DNA of 64,000 nt from Mucilaginibacter sp. (lineage in GTDB: Bacteria; Bacteroidota; Bacteroidia; Sphingobacteriales; Sphingobacteriaceae), in the NCBI GenBank assembly GCA_031292485.1, contig JARLHA010000015.1:1-64000 (forward strand), in the 5' to 3' direction. This document shows positions 17,615 through 25,797 of this stretch, piece after piece (positions within the stretch are counted from its first letter, which is position 1; each line of letters starts with the position of its first letter). Below the pieces are notes generated by a model, which searched no databases, was not told the DNA's origin, and was given only the letters and a program-made list of their open reading frames with translations. A program made the translations under genes and the position numbers.

Positions 17615-18022
17615 CTACTTCTTATCCACGCTATTCCTCCCCGGCCCCACAAACAACAAGCCGGCAAAAACAATAGCATCCTCAATTGCATGTGCCGCCC
17701 CCTCAAGCCCATCGCCTTTACCAAGATGCATGGCTGCAGCTACTAAAAGGTTGATCAGTAACAGCAGGCATACCGGCCGGAAAGCCAGCCCGATGATCAG
17801 TAAAAAACCGCCGAATGTTTCAACAGCGGCGCTTAATAACCCCCATACTACAGGCCAGAAATGGATGCCGACATATTTGGTTGAACTGCCTAATTCGGCC
17901 CACATTTTTGGGCCGCCACCCAGTTTTGGATACCCGTGATAGATAAACATGATACCCAAACCAACCCGGATAACCAGTAACCCGAAATTTTTGTAATTGC
18001 CAAGACCGTTGAAAAGTGCCAT
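17615..18022 (-). CDS. DoxX-family membrane protein
   Basis: 135 residues with four predicted membrane helices. The R-V-G-L-G-I-M-F-I-Y-H-G-Y-P-K-L opening and the central G-G-F-L-L-I-I-G-L segment are typical of DoxX proteins. The family is linked to redox and detoxification functions at the membrane, but no specific reaction is assigned. It is 25 bases downstream of the LD-carboxypeptidase gene on the same strand and may be co-transcribed with it. Confidence 0.85.
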   Translation of the reverse strand: MALFNGLGNYKNFGLLVIRVGLGIMFIYHGYPKLGGGPKMWAELGSSTKYVGIHFWPVVWGLLSAAVETFGGFLLIIGLAFRPVCLLLLINLLVAAAMHLGKGDGLEGAAHAIEDAIVFAGLLFVGPGRNSVDKK

Positions 18023-18047
18023 TGTATAGTGATTGGAGATTAGTTAA

Positions 18048-18998
18048 TTAGTGATTTGTAAAAGACAACATTACTTCGTCGCTGTTTACTTGCAAATCTA
18101 TTATTTTTCCTAAAATAAGGCTGCAGTTATCGGGAATATGGCCGGAAGGGAAATCAAAACAAACGGGATAATCATAATCCTTTACCACTTCCATAATAAT
18201 TTCGGGGACAGTTTGCCCAAAGGGAATATCATTATCCTTTACATCTGTAAATCCGCCAACGACCAGGCCGGCAATGTTTTTTAACTTACCGGCGCGTTTT
18301 AAGTTACGCATCATCCGGTCGATGGAATATAAATACTCTCCAACATCTTCAATAAACAATGTCTTACCGTTGTAGTCAAGATCTGAGATGGAGCCTGAAA
18401 CAGCAACCAGCAGCGACAGGTTACCACCAACCAAGGTGCCCGAAGACTTGCCCGCACGGTTTAGTGGGCCGGAGTTAAATTTATAGCTCAATTCTTCGCC
18501 AAACAAAGCCTTTCTTAAAGTCTCCAGTGAATGGGCCGATGCATCCGGGATATTTACCGGCATCTGCCCGTGGATGGTTTCTGCGCCAAAATTGGCAAAC
18601 AAATGGGTATGCAGAACAGTGATATCACTAAACCCAACCAGCCATTTCGGATTAACGGCAAAACGGCTAAAATCAACCTGGTCGATCATCCGGATGGTAC
18701 CGTAACCACCACGCGCAGCTATAATGGCTTTAATGCTATCATCGTCGATAAAACGTTGCATATCCTGAGTCCGCTGCTCATCATTGCCGGCAAACTGGTG
18801 ATAGGATAGGTCAAGCGTTTCACCCAAAATAACTTCCAGCCCCCATGATTCCAATAATTTTATGGCATCGGTCATGGGTGCCGGCAATTTTTTTGCCGGG
18901 CAGGTGATCGCTATTTTGTCGCCTTTTTTTAAGGGAGGAGGGGTTTTGGAGTCATGAGTCGGAAGTCTTGAGTCAGAAGTCTGCCTTGTGTTATTCAT
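18048..18998 (-). CDS. ldcA: LD-carboxypeptidase (peptidase family S66)
   Basis: 316 residues from the ATG at 18998. LD-carboxypeptidases remove the terminal D-alanine from murein tetrapeptides during peptidoglycan recycling. The S66 catalytic set is visible: Ser in G-F-S-D, Glu in the F-I-E-D-V-G-E-Y-L-Y segment and His in the F-P-S-G-H-I segment. The family's usual N-terminus (P-P-L-K-K-G-D-K-I-A-I) begins only at about residue 20. The preceding residues are encoded by a repeat of the AGACTTC/AGACTCA kind, so the N-terminus appears extended by a repeat insertion. No alternative start lies between the repeat and the conserved part. Confidence 0.88.
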   Translation of the reverse strand: MNNTRQTSDSRLPTHDSKTPPPLKKGDKIAITCPAKKLPAPMTDAIKLLESWGLEVILGETLDLSYHQFAGNDEQRTQDMQRFIDDDSIKAIIAARGGYGTIRMIDQVDFSRFAVNPKWLVGFSDITVLHTHLFANFGAETIHGQMPVNIPDASAHSLETLRKALFGEELSYKFNSGPLNRAGKSSGTLVGGNLSLLVAVSGSISDLDYNGKTLFIEDVGEYLYSIDRMMRNLKRAGKLKNIAGLVVGGFTDVKDNDIPFGQTVPEIIMEVVKDYDYPVCFDFPSGHIPDNCSLILGKIIDLQVNSDEVMLSFTNH

Positions 18999-19055
18999 GA
19001 CCAATAATAACAAAAATTTAGTAATAACGACTTAGGACTTTAGACTCAAGACTTC
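18962..19055. repeat. Inverted repeat between ldcA and metG
   Basis: GAAGTCTTGAGTC (18962-18974) and its exact complement GACTCAAGACTTC (19043-19055) flank the start of ldcA. Both arms belong to runs of AGACTNN heptamer-like units. One arm lies inside the ldcA coding sequence. Confidence 0.7.
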
Positions 19056-19084
19056 AGACTTTCAAAACTTTCGGACTAAAACGG

Positions 19085-19092
19085 TATCTTTG
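19085..19092 (+). promoter_or_regulatory. Likely -7 box of metG
   Basis: TATCTTTG matches the Bacteroidota TAnnTTTG consensus, 18 bases before the metG ATG. No clear -33 TTTG is seen. The overlap of this box with an in-frame TTG argues against that TTG being the start. Confidence 0.45.
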
Positions 19093-19110
19093 CATCAATT
19101 ACGCGATTAC

Positions 19111-21183
19111 ATGTCCAATCTGAATAAATATAAACGTTTTACAGTTACATCGGCCCTTCCCTATGCCAACGGCCCGCTGCATATCGGCCACCTGGCAGGG
19201 GCATATATTCCTGCCGATATTTTTGTACGCTACCTGCGCCTGAAGAAAAAGGATGTTGCATTTATTTGCGGATCTGATGAACACGGCGCTGCTATCACCA
19301 TCAAAGCAAAAAAAGAAGGCACCACCCCCCAGGCTATTATTGATAAATACCATAACCAGATAAAAAATAGTTTCGAGGAGTTCGGGATCGCCTTTGATAT
19401 GTATCACCGCACCTCGTCGCCCATTCACCATGATCTTTCGCAGGAGTTTTTTTTAAACCTGTATGAGAAAGATGAGTTTATCGAAAAATTTTCGGAACAA
19501 TATTTTGATGAAGATTTTCAGCAGTTTTTGGCCGACCGTTATATTACCGGTACCTGCCCCAACTGTAAGCACCCCAACGCCTACGGCGACCAATGCGAAA
19601 ACTGCGGTACATCTTTAAACCCAACCGACCTGATCAACCCCATATCGACGCTTAGCGGCAAACCGCCCGTATTGAAGCTGACCAAGCACTGGTTTTTGCC
19701 TTTGGATAAATACCAGCCCTGGCTGGAAAAATGGATAGATACTAAAGAAGGCGAATGGAAAGTAAATGTGTTCGGGCAATGTAAATCGTGGTTAAAATCA
19801 GGATTACAACCCCGTTCGATGACCCGCGACCTGGATTGGGGGATTGATGTTCCGCTGGAAGAAGCTAAAGGGAAAAAATTATATGTGTGGATGGATGCGC
19901 CGATAGGCTATATTTCGGCCACCAAACAATGGGCGCTGGATAACGGAAAAGACTGGAAATTATACTGGAAAAAACAGGAAAATGAAGCGGACGACACCTG
20001 CCTGCTCCATTTTATCGGCAAGGACAATATTGTGTTCCATTGTATCATTTTCCCGTCTATATTGCATGCGCATGGCGAGTATGTTTTACCGCAGAATGTG
20101 CCGGCTAATGAATTTTTGAATTTGGAAGGGGATAAACTATCCACCTCCCGTAACCATGCCGTATGGCTGCACGAATACCTGGAGGAGTTTCCGGGCAGAC
20201 AGGATGAATTGCGTTATGTATTAACATCTATCCTGCCGGAAACCAGCGACAGCGAATTTACCTGGAAAGATTACCAGGCCCGTGTAAATAACGAGTTGGT
20301 GGCTATCTTAGGCAATTACGTAAACCGGGTAATGATACTGATGCATAAATTTTACGATGGTAAAATTGAAAGCGAAAGCGGGAAAATAGTTTTAACCGAT
20401 AAACACCTGGGCGCCGAAACCGGCCGCTTATATGACGAACTGGAGGCAACCCTCGAAACCTACAAATTCCGCCAGGCGCTGCAATCGGTAATGGAAATAG
20501 CCCGTTTGGGTAACCGTTACTTAACCGAAAACGAGCCCTGGAAAACCATCAAAACAAACCCCGATGGTGCAAAAGATACTTTGCACAATAGTTTGATACT
20601 GATAGGCCATTTAGCTACCTGCCTGCAACCGTTTTTACCAAATACGGTAAAAAAGATATTGGGGATGCTTAATCTGCCTTATAGCGCTATCGCATTTAAC
20701 GAGGAGATCGCCTTTGAGAGCGGCCACCAGTTAAACCCGGCGGCATTGCTTTTTGAAAAGGTAGAGGATGATGTGATCGATTTCCAGATGCAAAAGTTGT
20801 TCGATAAAAAGGAAGCTAACGCCCCTAAACAACAGGTAACCGTAGCGCCAGCAAAGGAGAATATCAATTTTGAAAGCTTCGCCGCGATGGACATCCGTAC
20901 CGGCACCATTTTAACGGCCGAAAAAGTAGCCAAAACAAAAAAGCTGCTCAAACTAACCATTGATACCGGCATCGACCAGCGCACCATTGTATCCGGTATT
21001 GCCGAATACTTTGAGCCGGAAGCCATTGTCGGCCAGAAAGTGAGTGTTTTGGTTAACCTGGAACCCCGCGAAATAAAAGGGATCCTGTCGCAAGGCATGA
21101 TCCTGATGGCTGAAAATGCCGAAGGCAAATTGAGCTTTGTTTTGCCAGGAGAAGATATGCATAATGGGTCGGTGATACGGTAA
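19111..21183 (+). CDS. metG: Methionyl-tRNA synthetase
   Basis: 690 residues from the ATG at 19111. It charges initiator and elongator tRNA-Met. Class I signatures: HIGH at residues 24-27, zinc-knuckle cysteines in C-P-N-C...C-E-N-C near residue 150, and a K-L-S-T-S version of the KMSKS loop in the middle. The C-terminal 105 residues form the EMAP-II/Arc1p-like tRNA-binding domain (M-D-I-R-T-G...I-V-S-G-I). Length and order are standard for Bacteroidota MetG. The region before the ATG is a promoter rather than coding sequence. Confidence 0.97.
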   Translation: MSNLNKYKRFTVTSALPYANGPLHIGHLAGAYIPADIFVRYLRLKKKDVAFICGSDEHGAAITIKAKKEGTTPQAIIDKYHNQIKNSFEEFGIAFDMYHRTSSPIHHDLSQEFFLNLYEKDEFIEKFSEQYFDEDFQQFLADRYITGTCPNCKHPNAYGDQCENCGTSLNPTDLINPISTLSGKPPVLKLTKHWFLPLDKYQPWLEKWIDTKEGEWKVNVFGQCKSWLKSGLQPRSMTRDLDWGIDVPLEEAKGKKLYVWMDAPIGYISATKQWALDNGKDWKLYWKKQENEADDTCLLHFIGKDNIVFHCIIFPSILHAHGEYVLPQNVPANEFLNLEGDKLSTSRNHAVWLHEYLEEFPGRQDELRYVLTSILPETSDSEFTWKDYQARVNNELVAILGNYVNRVMILMHKFYDGKIESESGKIVLTDKHLGAETGRLYDELEATLETYKFRQALQSVMEIARLGNRYLTENEPWKTIKTNPDGAKDTLHNSLILIGHLATCLQPFLPNTVKKILGMLNLPYSAIAFNEEIAFESGHQLNPAALLFEKVEDDVIDFQMQKLFDKKEANAPKQQVTVAPAKENINFESFAAMDIRTGTILTAEKVAKTKKLLKLTIDTGIDQRTIVSGIAEYFEPEAIVGQKVSVLVNLEPREIKGILSQGMILMAENAEGKLSFVLPGEDMHNGSVIR

Positions 21184-21215
21184 GATTTACGAAGTTTTTA
21201 AAACTTCGTAAATCT
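21183..21215. repeat. Perfect palindrome after metG
   Basis: 16-bp arms (AGATTTACGAAGTTTT and complement) around a single T, starting on the last base of the metG stop codon. There is no long T-run behind it. It may work as a stem-only terminator or mRNA 3'-end stabiliser. Confidence 0.6.
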
Positions 21216-21250
21216 GGAATGTGCACAACTCAACCAACCAATAACTGCAC

Positions 21251-21281
21251 TTGACTAACTCAATCAAAATTTGCACCTTTG
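21251..21281 (+). promoter_or_regulatory. Candidate promoter of tRNA-Arg
   Basis: TTG at 21251 and a CACCTTTG box at 21274-21281 (one mismatch to TAnnTTTG), 20 bases apart, fit Bacteroidota -33/-7 elements. The tRNA begins 63 bases further. Confidence 0.45.
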
Positions 21282-21344
21282 CAACGATTTCGCGAATTGA
21301 TAGGATAAATCTAAAAACGTAATTCTAAATTCGTAAATCACCCT

Positions 21345-21416
21345 GGTCCCGTAGTTCAACGGATAGAATAGGAGTTTCCTAAACTCTAGATATGAGTTCG
21401 ATTCTCGTCGGGACCA
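21345..21416 (+). tRNA. tRNA-Arg (anticodon CCT)
   Basis: 72-nt cloverleaf. Acceptor GGTCCCG (21345-21351) pairs with CGGGACC (21409-21415). The D-arm is GTTC/GAAT, the anticodon stem GGAGT/ACTCT encloses loop TTCCTAA with anticodon CCT at 21378-21380, and the T-arm ATGAG-TTCGATT-CTCGT is intact. The discriminator base is A21416 and CCA is not encoded. It decodes AGG. Confidence 0.96.
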
Positions 21417-21461
21417 CGTTTAAAAGTCAAAAGCCTCAAGTCGAAAGTCTTGAGGCTTTTT
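21414..21461 (+). repeat. Left direct repeat (attachment-site-like) of the tRNA-Arg island
   Basis: Starts in the last bases of the tRNA (CCA-CGTTT) and includes the terminator hairpin. It matches 26672-26718 over CCACGTTT and then over the 38 bases from AAGTC to the T-run, with one single-base length difference between the two blocks. Confidence 0.65.
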
Positions 21462-21462
21462 T
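21429..21462 (+). terminator. Terminator of tRNA-Arg
   Basis: 12-bp perfect stem AAAAGCCTCAAG / CTTGAGGCTTTT with loop TCGAAAGT and trailing Ts. The same hairpin recurs at 26686-26718. Confidence 0.85.
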
Positions 21463-21549
21463 GTGGAATTTACTCACGATCTGTGTAGACGCAATCTACA
21501 GGCATAATCGTCCGAAGTTACAAACTTCGAACAGCGGAAGGATTGCTTT

Positions 21550-22911
21550 TTATAGAACACAATTTTTTAATTGAGCAAAGAATCCCTCTTCTCTGTTTTG
21601 TACATCTACAAAAACAGAAACTGGATTTTTTACTCTAAAGGTGTTTTGCTTTTCTTTAGTAGAACGAATATTGCCTATTAAAAAATTGCCTGTTGTTAAG
21701 GCAATTGGTATTATGCTTATTGGATTAGTAATCATAATTGGTATTGCTGCAGCACTGATTGTTAGATGCTGCTTAACGATTTCCGATTCTTTTTTAATCG
21801 AATTCCATTCAGTTTGAGCTTTTTTTATCTCATCAACAAATCCTTCATATAGATAAGATATTTTAGTCTCTGATATCTTATCTATAGAGTTAAGTTCGCT
21901 AAAAACTTTTTTTAATTCTGTTCTAACCCCTGCTAGCCGCCCTTCTTTTCTAATACTTAAAGCAAAGTCTGTGCTAACATTATTTAAAAATTGTAATTCT
22001 ATTTTTGAGTAAATATGACTAGCCTTTAACCAGAAATCATTATCATTGAGTTGTTGAAATTGTTTCCACGTGCTTTTATTGGGTGTAAATATATTGCCAC
22101 CGATAAGCTCTGATATTTGAAGAATAGATTCTAATGGTCCCCCACTCTTTGATGTAGAAATCTGATTTTTTATTAAATGGCGAGGTATCTTTTGAAATAA
22201 AGGGTTTACTTTTGGTATGGCTGACTTAATTATCTGCGCAAAATGTTTAGCTTCAGATTCTGTATATACTGGAGTTTTCATACCAACAAGCCAATTGGTA
22301 ATTTCTTCAATGCTTTCATTTCTCTTTAGATTAGACGCAAATTGTTCCGCAAGTTCAATTTCTGCTTCTTCTTTCATTGATTCAATAAAGGTGTCATCAT
22401 AAGAGTTCACTCTTGAAGTAGCTTTCGCAATAATTTCGTTGTACAATTGTGAGTCATAGTCCACAGGATTTATTATCAAATTTACGATGCCAGCCCTAAC
22501 CCATTTTTGGATAACGACATAAAAATATAATGCATTAAGAAAATCAGGTAACCATAATCTGGGGTTCTTACCAGGATTCATTAATTGATTAGTAATAGCC
22601 GGATTTTGAATGGGGTGAAAAACAACTATGACATCTGAATAAAGGGAAAATCTTACGACTTCATCTATAATTGTAGTTCCTTTAATTTGTCCATAATGGA
22701 TTGTCTTAAATCCGTCTGGTAATTTAGCAAGCTCTGAGGAATAATCAAATTTGCGGGGGAATAGTTCGGCAAATTTCCTGTAGGTACGTTTCATTTTGAG
22801 CTCAGTTATACTTTGAGCGAGATCATCCCATGTTTTAAGTTTTTTAAACTCAAATAAGTCATTTAGGAAATCAAAGAAAATTATGTTTTGCTTTTGAAAA
22901 TAATCCATCAT
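21550..22911 (-). CDS. Orphan A/T-rich hypothetical protein
   Basis: 453 residues, mostly alpha-helical and charged, with one pair of hydrophobic segments near the C-terminus (about residues 385-420) that could cross or insert into a membrane. No catalytic motif, signal peptide or known domain is recognised. The DNA is visibly richer in A/T than its neighbours, and the gene sits directly behind tRNA-Arg inside the direct-repeat-bounded segment, both signs of transfer. By position and composition it could be a phage-defence or abortive-infection gene, but this is a guess from context only. Confidence 0.7.
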   Translation of the reverse strand: MMDYFQKQNIIFFDFLNDLFEFKKLKTWDDLAQSITELKMKRTYRKFAELFPRKFDYSSELAKLPDGFKTIHYGQIKGTTIIDEVVRFSLYSDVIVVFHPIQNPAITNQLMNPGKNPRLWLPDFLNALYFYVVIQKWVRAGIVNLIINPVDYDSQLYNEIIAKATSRVNSYDDTFIESMKEEAEIELAEQFASNLKRNESIEEITNWLVGMKTPVYTESEAKHFAQIIKSAIPKVNPLFQKIPRHLIKNQISTSKSGGPLESILQISELIGGNIFTPNKSTWKQFQQLNDNDFWLKASHIYSKIELQFLNNVSTDFALSIRKEGRLAGVRTELKKVFSELNSIDKISETKISYLYEGFVDEIKKAQTEWNSIKKESEIVKQHLTISAAAIPIMITNPISIIPIALTTGNFLIGNIRSTKEKQNTFRVKNPVSVFVDVQNREEGFFAQLKNCVL

Positions 22912-23260
22912 GTAAGGTAGATAGTTTATTTGGTAATAGTATGATGTTTCGTGCTGTATGTTTATAAGCGATTTATATCAGGAAAGGGCTAATGATTAAT
23001 TCATTATACAATTAATTTTCAGCCTTTGATCGGTATTATCACTGAGCCATATTTATTTCTCCATCCCCATGCTCCCACTAGCAATTTTTCGCTGCCCCAA
23101 GCCTCCCGGCTTGTGGCCCGCATGCTAAGTAAGCGCCAGAAAGGCTAACCATGTGTTAGTTTTCCGATATCAAAAGGTAGGTATAGTTTATTACCTTTCA
23201 ACGGACCACAAGCCGGGAGGCTTGCGGTAGCGGGGGCATTGGGGCGGCAGCGGGAAAAGT
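22912..23260. other. 349-bp intergenic region with palindromic element
   Basis: The 5' half is A/T-rich and probably holds the promoter of the orphan gene on the minus strand. The 3' half is the inverted repeat at 23098-23223. No ORF of note. Confidence 0.5.
23098..23223. repeat. BIME-like inverted repeat
   Basis: Perfect 19-bp arms CAAGCCTCCCGGCTTGTGG (23098-23116) and CCACAAGCCGGGAGGCTTG (23205-23223), each able to fold on itself (AAGCC-TCCC-GGCTT). The element is much richer in G+C than its surroundings. It looks like a paired REP element. Confidence 0.75.
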
Positions 23261-23740
23261 TTAAAAGTTGTATTTTTTTAACAGCCCCATCAAAAACGCC
23301 CGAAACGATTTAGATGGCCATCCGGCTAAATAATCATTATTGGCCCAAAATTTATCGTGTTTTTGAGGATCGAGCGGAATGCTGGAAGTTACCACATTGC
23401 AGCTGAGGCAGACGGTTATGTGTGCAACAATTTTACCTTTCAAATAATAAACAAAACCAAGGCCCGGTTCGAAGCAAGCTGCCGTAGTATCGTCAAATGA
23501 TTCTTTTTCTCCCAGTTTCCTGGTGAGGCTAAGCGCACTTTCGTTATCAAGAACCACTTGCTTCTTCATCGATTTGGCTATATGTCCCCTGGCGTCGACA
23601 ATGCTCATATCTGAACCTATCCCCCCGTTAAAATTATACATCATTACCTTGTCGTACTTTAACTGCAGCGGCGAGTTTTTTATAATTTTAGGTGTGCCGG
23701 GTAGTAAAAGGGTCAACAAAACAAATGCAAAAGCTTTCAT
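23261..23740 (-). CDS. Exported conserved hypothetical protein
   Basis: 159 residues with a short signal peptide (about 1-15). The C-terminal half has the C-F-E-P-G-L-G-F-V-Y-Y, C-L-S-C-N and F-W-A-N-N-D-Y-L segments that I associate with a small exported family common in Bacteroidota. The C-L-S-C pair could bind metal or form a disulfide. No function is known to me. The gene stands alone between a REP-like element and the HxlR gene. Confidence 0.7.
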   Translation of the reverse strand: MKAFAFVLLTLLLPGTPKIIKNSPLQLKYDKVMMYNFNGGIGSDMSIVDARGHIAKSMKKQVVLDNESALSLTRKLGEKESFDDTTAACFEPGLGFVYYLKGKIVAHITVCLSCNVVTSSIPLDPQKHDKFWANNDYLAGWPSKSFRAFLMGLLKKYNF

Positions 23741-23793
23741 AAAAAGTCTCCTCTAAAAATAAAAAGTGTTCATTGTCAGGTTTCGATTTTATA

Positions 23794-24156
23794 CTACCCG
23801 GCATAAGTTACTCTATCAGTCTCTTTGGGTGTTAAAGCTACCTCATATTTGCAATTCCATTCTTTTATATTTTCTAGAATTGGCAAAAAAGCTAAGCCTT
23901 TTTCAGACAACTTATATTCTACCCTTGGCGGTAGTTCCTTATAGGCCAGTCTTTCTAATAGTCCGTCTTCTTCCAGCTCTCTGAGCTGTTCGGTCAGCAC
24001 TTTCCTGGAAATGAGGGGTATGATGGTATCGAGCTGACCAAAACGAACGGTACGGTTGCCGATCACATTGATAATGATCGGCTTCCATTTATTGCCAATC
24101 ATGCCGATAGCCCTGGTAAACGGGCAATTCGAGTTGCAAAATCTTTCGTCTTTCAT
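23794..24156 (-). CDS. HxlR-family transcriptional regulator
   Basis: 120 residues. The N-terminal cysteine followed by the C-P-F-T-R-A-I-G-M-I-G-N-K-W-K-P helix and the I-S-R-K-V-L-T-E-Q-L-R-E-L-E-E-D-G-L-L wing identify the MarR-like HxlR winged-helix family. Several members sense electrophiles or oxidants through that cysteine. It is divergent from a short-chain dehydrogenase gene, and the shared region holds palindromes, the classic arrangement for control of the neighbouring reductases. Confidence 0.92.
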   Translation of the reverse strand: MKDERFCNSNCPFTRAIGMIGNKWKPIIINVIGNRTVRFGQLDTIIPLISRKVLTEQLRELEEDGLLERLAYKELPPRVEYKLSEKGLAFLPILENIKEWNCKYEVALTPKETDRVTYAG

Positions 24157-24172
24157 GTTTTTTAAAATTGTA

Positions 24173-24188
24173 GTTACCCGATGGTAAC
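24173..24188. promoter_or_regulatory. Candidate HxlR operator A
   Basis: Perfect inverted repeat GTTACC-CGAT-GGTAAC, 17 bases upstream of the hxlR-type start codon. Confidence 0.5.
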
Positions 24189-24195
24189 CAGAATA

Positions 24196-24230
24196 AACTA
24201 TAATAGTTACAAATATAAACTATTGATAGT
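24196..24230. promoter_or_regulatory. Candidate HxlR operators B and C
   Basis: Two adjacent palindromes AACTAT-A-ATAGTT (24196-24208) and ACTAT-TG-ATAGT (24219-24230), with centres about two helical turns apart. They lie directly in front of the -7 box of the dehydrogenase gene, where a dimeric repressor would block transcription. Confidence 0.55.
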
Positions 24231-24237
24231 ATCTTTG
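24230..24237 (+). promoter_or_regulatory. -7 box of the dehydrogenase operon
   Basis: TATCTTTG matches TAnnTTTG exactly, 27 bases before the ATG at 24265, and abuts operator C. Confidence 0.6.
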
Positions 24238-24264
24238 CGAAACAAATTTAAATATAAATTAAAA

Positions 24265-25017
24265 ATGAGTAGATTAAAAAATAAGGTAGCTGTGATTACG
24301 GGTGGCAATAGCGGTATCGGGTTGGGTATTGCCGAAGCGTTTAAAAACGAAGGTGCTGTTGGTGCTATTGTCGGCAGAAATCAGGAAACCTTAAATAGTG
24401 CTGTGGCTAAGCTTGGCGATAATTTTATAGCCATCAATGCCGATGTAACCAACCTTGCCGATCTGGAAAGGGTGTTTGCAGCAACAGCTGAAAAATTTGG
24501 TAAAATAGACGTGGTCGTAGCTAATGCGGGTGCCGGAACAGTAGGAACGGTGGCAACTATTGGCGAAGCCGACTTTGACAAAGCAATTGATCTGAACCTG
24601 AAAAGTGTTTACTTCACCGTTCAAAAATCACTGCCCTATATAAATGATGGTGGTTCTATTATTTTGATCGGGTCAAATGCTGCACATCGGGCATATGCGA
24701 ATTTTACGCTTTATGGCGCTGCAAAAGCGGCCGTTATCTATTTTGCAAAAGGCTTTTCAAGCGACCTTTTAGATAGAAGGATCAGGGTAAATGTAATAAC
24801 ACCAGGTACAACAGATACACCGGCATTTGAAAAGTTTGTTCCCGCAGAACAAATTGAAGCTGTAAAAACACACTTTGCAAGTGTAATGCCGACAGGCAGA
24901 ATCGGGCAACCAGCTGACATTGGTAAAACCGCGGTTTTCCTGGCCTCTGATGATTCTTCTTTTATGCTTGGTGCCGAACTCCTTGTTGATGGGGGTATGA
25001 CTTATCTGTCTAAATAA
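24265..25017 (+). CDS. Short-chain dehydrogenase/reductase
   Basis: 250 residues from the ATG at 24265; the longer frame upstream overlaps operators and promoter and is rejected. Classical SDR: nucleotide-binding T-G-G-N-S-G-I-G at 12-19, N-A-G at 87-89, catalytic Ser137, Tyr150 and Lys154 (Y-G-A-A-K). It should reduce or oxidise a carbonyl/alcohol with NAD(P). It is divergent from an HxlR regulator and followed by two more oxidoreductase genes, so this looks like an inducible detoxification cassette. Confidence 0.92.
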   Translation: MSRLKNKVAVITGGNSGIGLGIAEAFKNEGAVGAIVGRNQETLNSAVAKLGDNFIAINADVTNLADLERVFAATAEKFGKIDVVVANAGAGTVGTVATIGEADFDKAIDLNLKSVYFTVQKSLPYINDGGSIILIGSNAAHRAYANFTLYGAAKAAVIYFAKGFSSDLLDRRIRVNVITPGTTDTPAFEKFVPAEQIEAVKTHFASVMPTGRIGQPADIGKTAVFLASDDSSFMLGAELLVDGGMTYLSK

Positions 25018-25077
25018 TTGACCCCACACCGGCGCGGGTTTATAAACGTGCCATTAAATAATTAAAATAATTTCAAA

Positions 25078-25701
25078 ATGAGTAAATCAGAAAACAACGT
25101 AGCGAGCTATGCAATAATCGGCTTCGGCAAGATCGGCCAGGCCCTGGCCAGGGCGTTTGCCCGCAACAGCATCGAAGTATCCGTTGCAACCACCCGCGAC
25201 CCGGAAAGCTTTGCATCCGATGCGGCCGGGATCGGCCCCGGGATCATTCCCACAACACTGGCCGAAGCCGTGAAGGCTGACGTCATCTTTTTGGCTGTGC
25301 GTTTCGGGTCGCACCCGGATGTCGCTAAGGCGCTGCCCGCCTGGCAGGGGAAGATCATCGTGGATGTGACCAATGCCTACGGCGTGCTCCCTGAGCAAAT
25401 GGGAGGACTGCCTTCTGCCAGGTTCGTGGCGCAGTCCTTCACCGGCGGAAAACTGGTTAAGGGCTTCAACCATCTGGGCGCTGCCATCCTTGGCCAGGAT
25501 CCGGCCGTACATGGTGGCAAAAGAGTAGTGTTCCTGGCGAGCGACGATGACGGCGCAGCAGCGGAGATTGGTGCGCTTGCGGAAAATCTCGGTTTCGCGC
25601 CGGTCAAACTTGGCGGGCTTTCGGAAGGCGGCCTGCTTGTGCAGGCGCACGGAAATACCTGGGGTAAACTCATCTTTCAGGACTTAACCAAGTTCGACTG
25701 A
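25078..25701 (+). CDS. NADPH-dependent F420-reductase-like protein
   Basis: 207 residues with an N-terminal Rossmann fold (G-F-G-K-I-G at 15-20) and the family's V-I-F-L-A-V-R and I-V-D-V-T-N-A segments. Homologues in organisms without F420 act on other NADP-linked substrates or are uncharacterised. The gene is strikingly richer in G+C than both flanking dehydrogenase genes, with third positions dominated by C and G. This points to a separate, recent origin. It starts 60 bases after the first SDR and probably shares its promoter. Confidence 0.85.
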   Translation: MSKSENNVASYAIIGFGKIGQALARAFARNSIEVSVATTRDPESFASDAAGIGPGIIPTTLAEAVKADVIFLAVRFGSHPDVAKALPAWQGKIIVDVTNAYGVLPEQMGGLPSARFVAQSFTGGKLVKGFNHLGAAILGQDPAVHGGKRVVFLASDDDGAAAEIGALAENLGFAPVKLGGLSEGGLLVQAHGNTWGKLIFQDLTKFD

Positions 25702-25797
25702 TAAATTGTGATCGCAAATTGGGATACGATCCTGCCTCGTGGACAAAGGGAGCCATAGTCTCAAATCTTAAATAATGGAAAATAAATAATAGAAACA

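Noticed and set aside
19090..19110. Upstream in-frame start for metG at 19090
   Set aside because: The codon is TTG and overlaps a TAnnTTTG promoter box; the family N-terminus fits the ATG at 19111.
21392..21574. 60-residue plus-strand ORF behind tRNA-Arg
   Set aside because: It starts inside the tRNA gene, runs through the terminator hairpin and has no coding features.
25087..25673. Long minus-strand ORFs opposite the F420-reductase-like gene
   Set aside because: They are shadows caused by the high G+C content; the plus-strand frame has the Rossmann motif and operon context.
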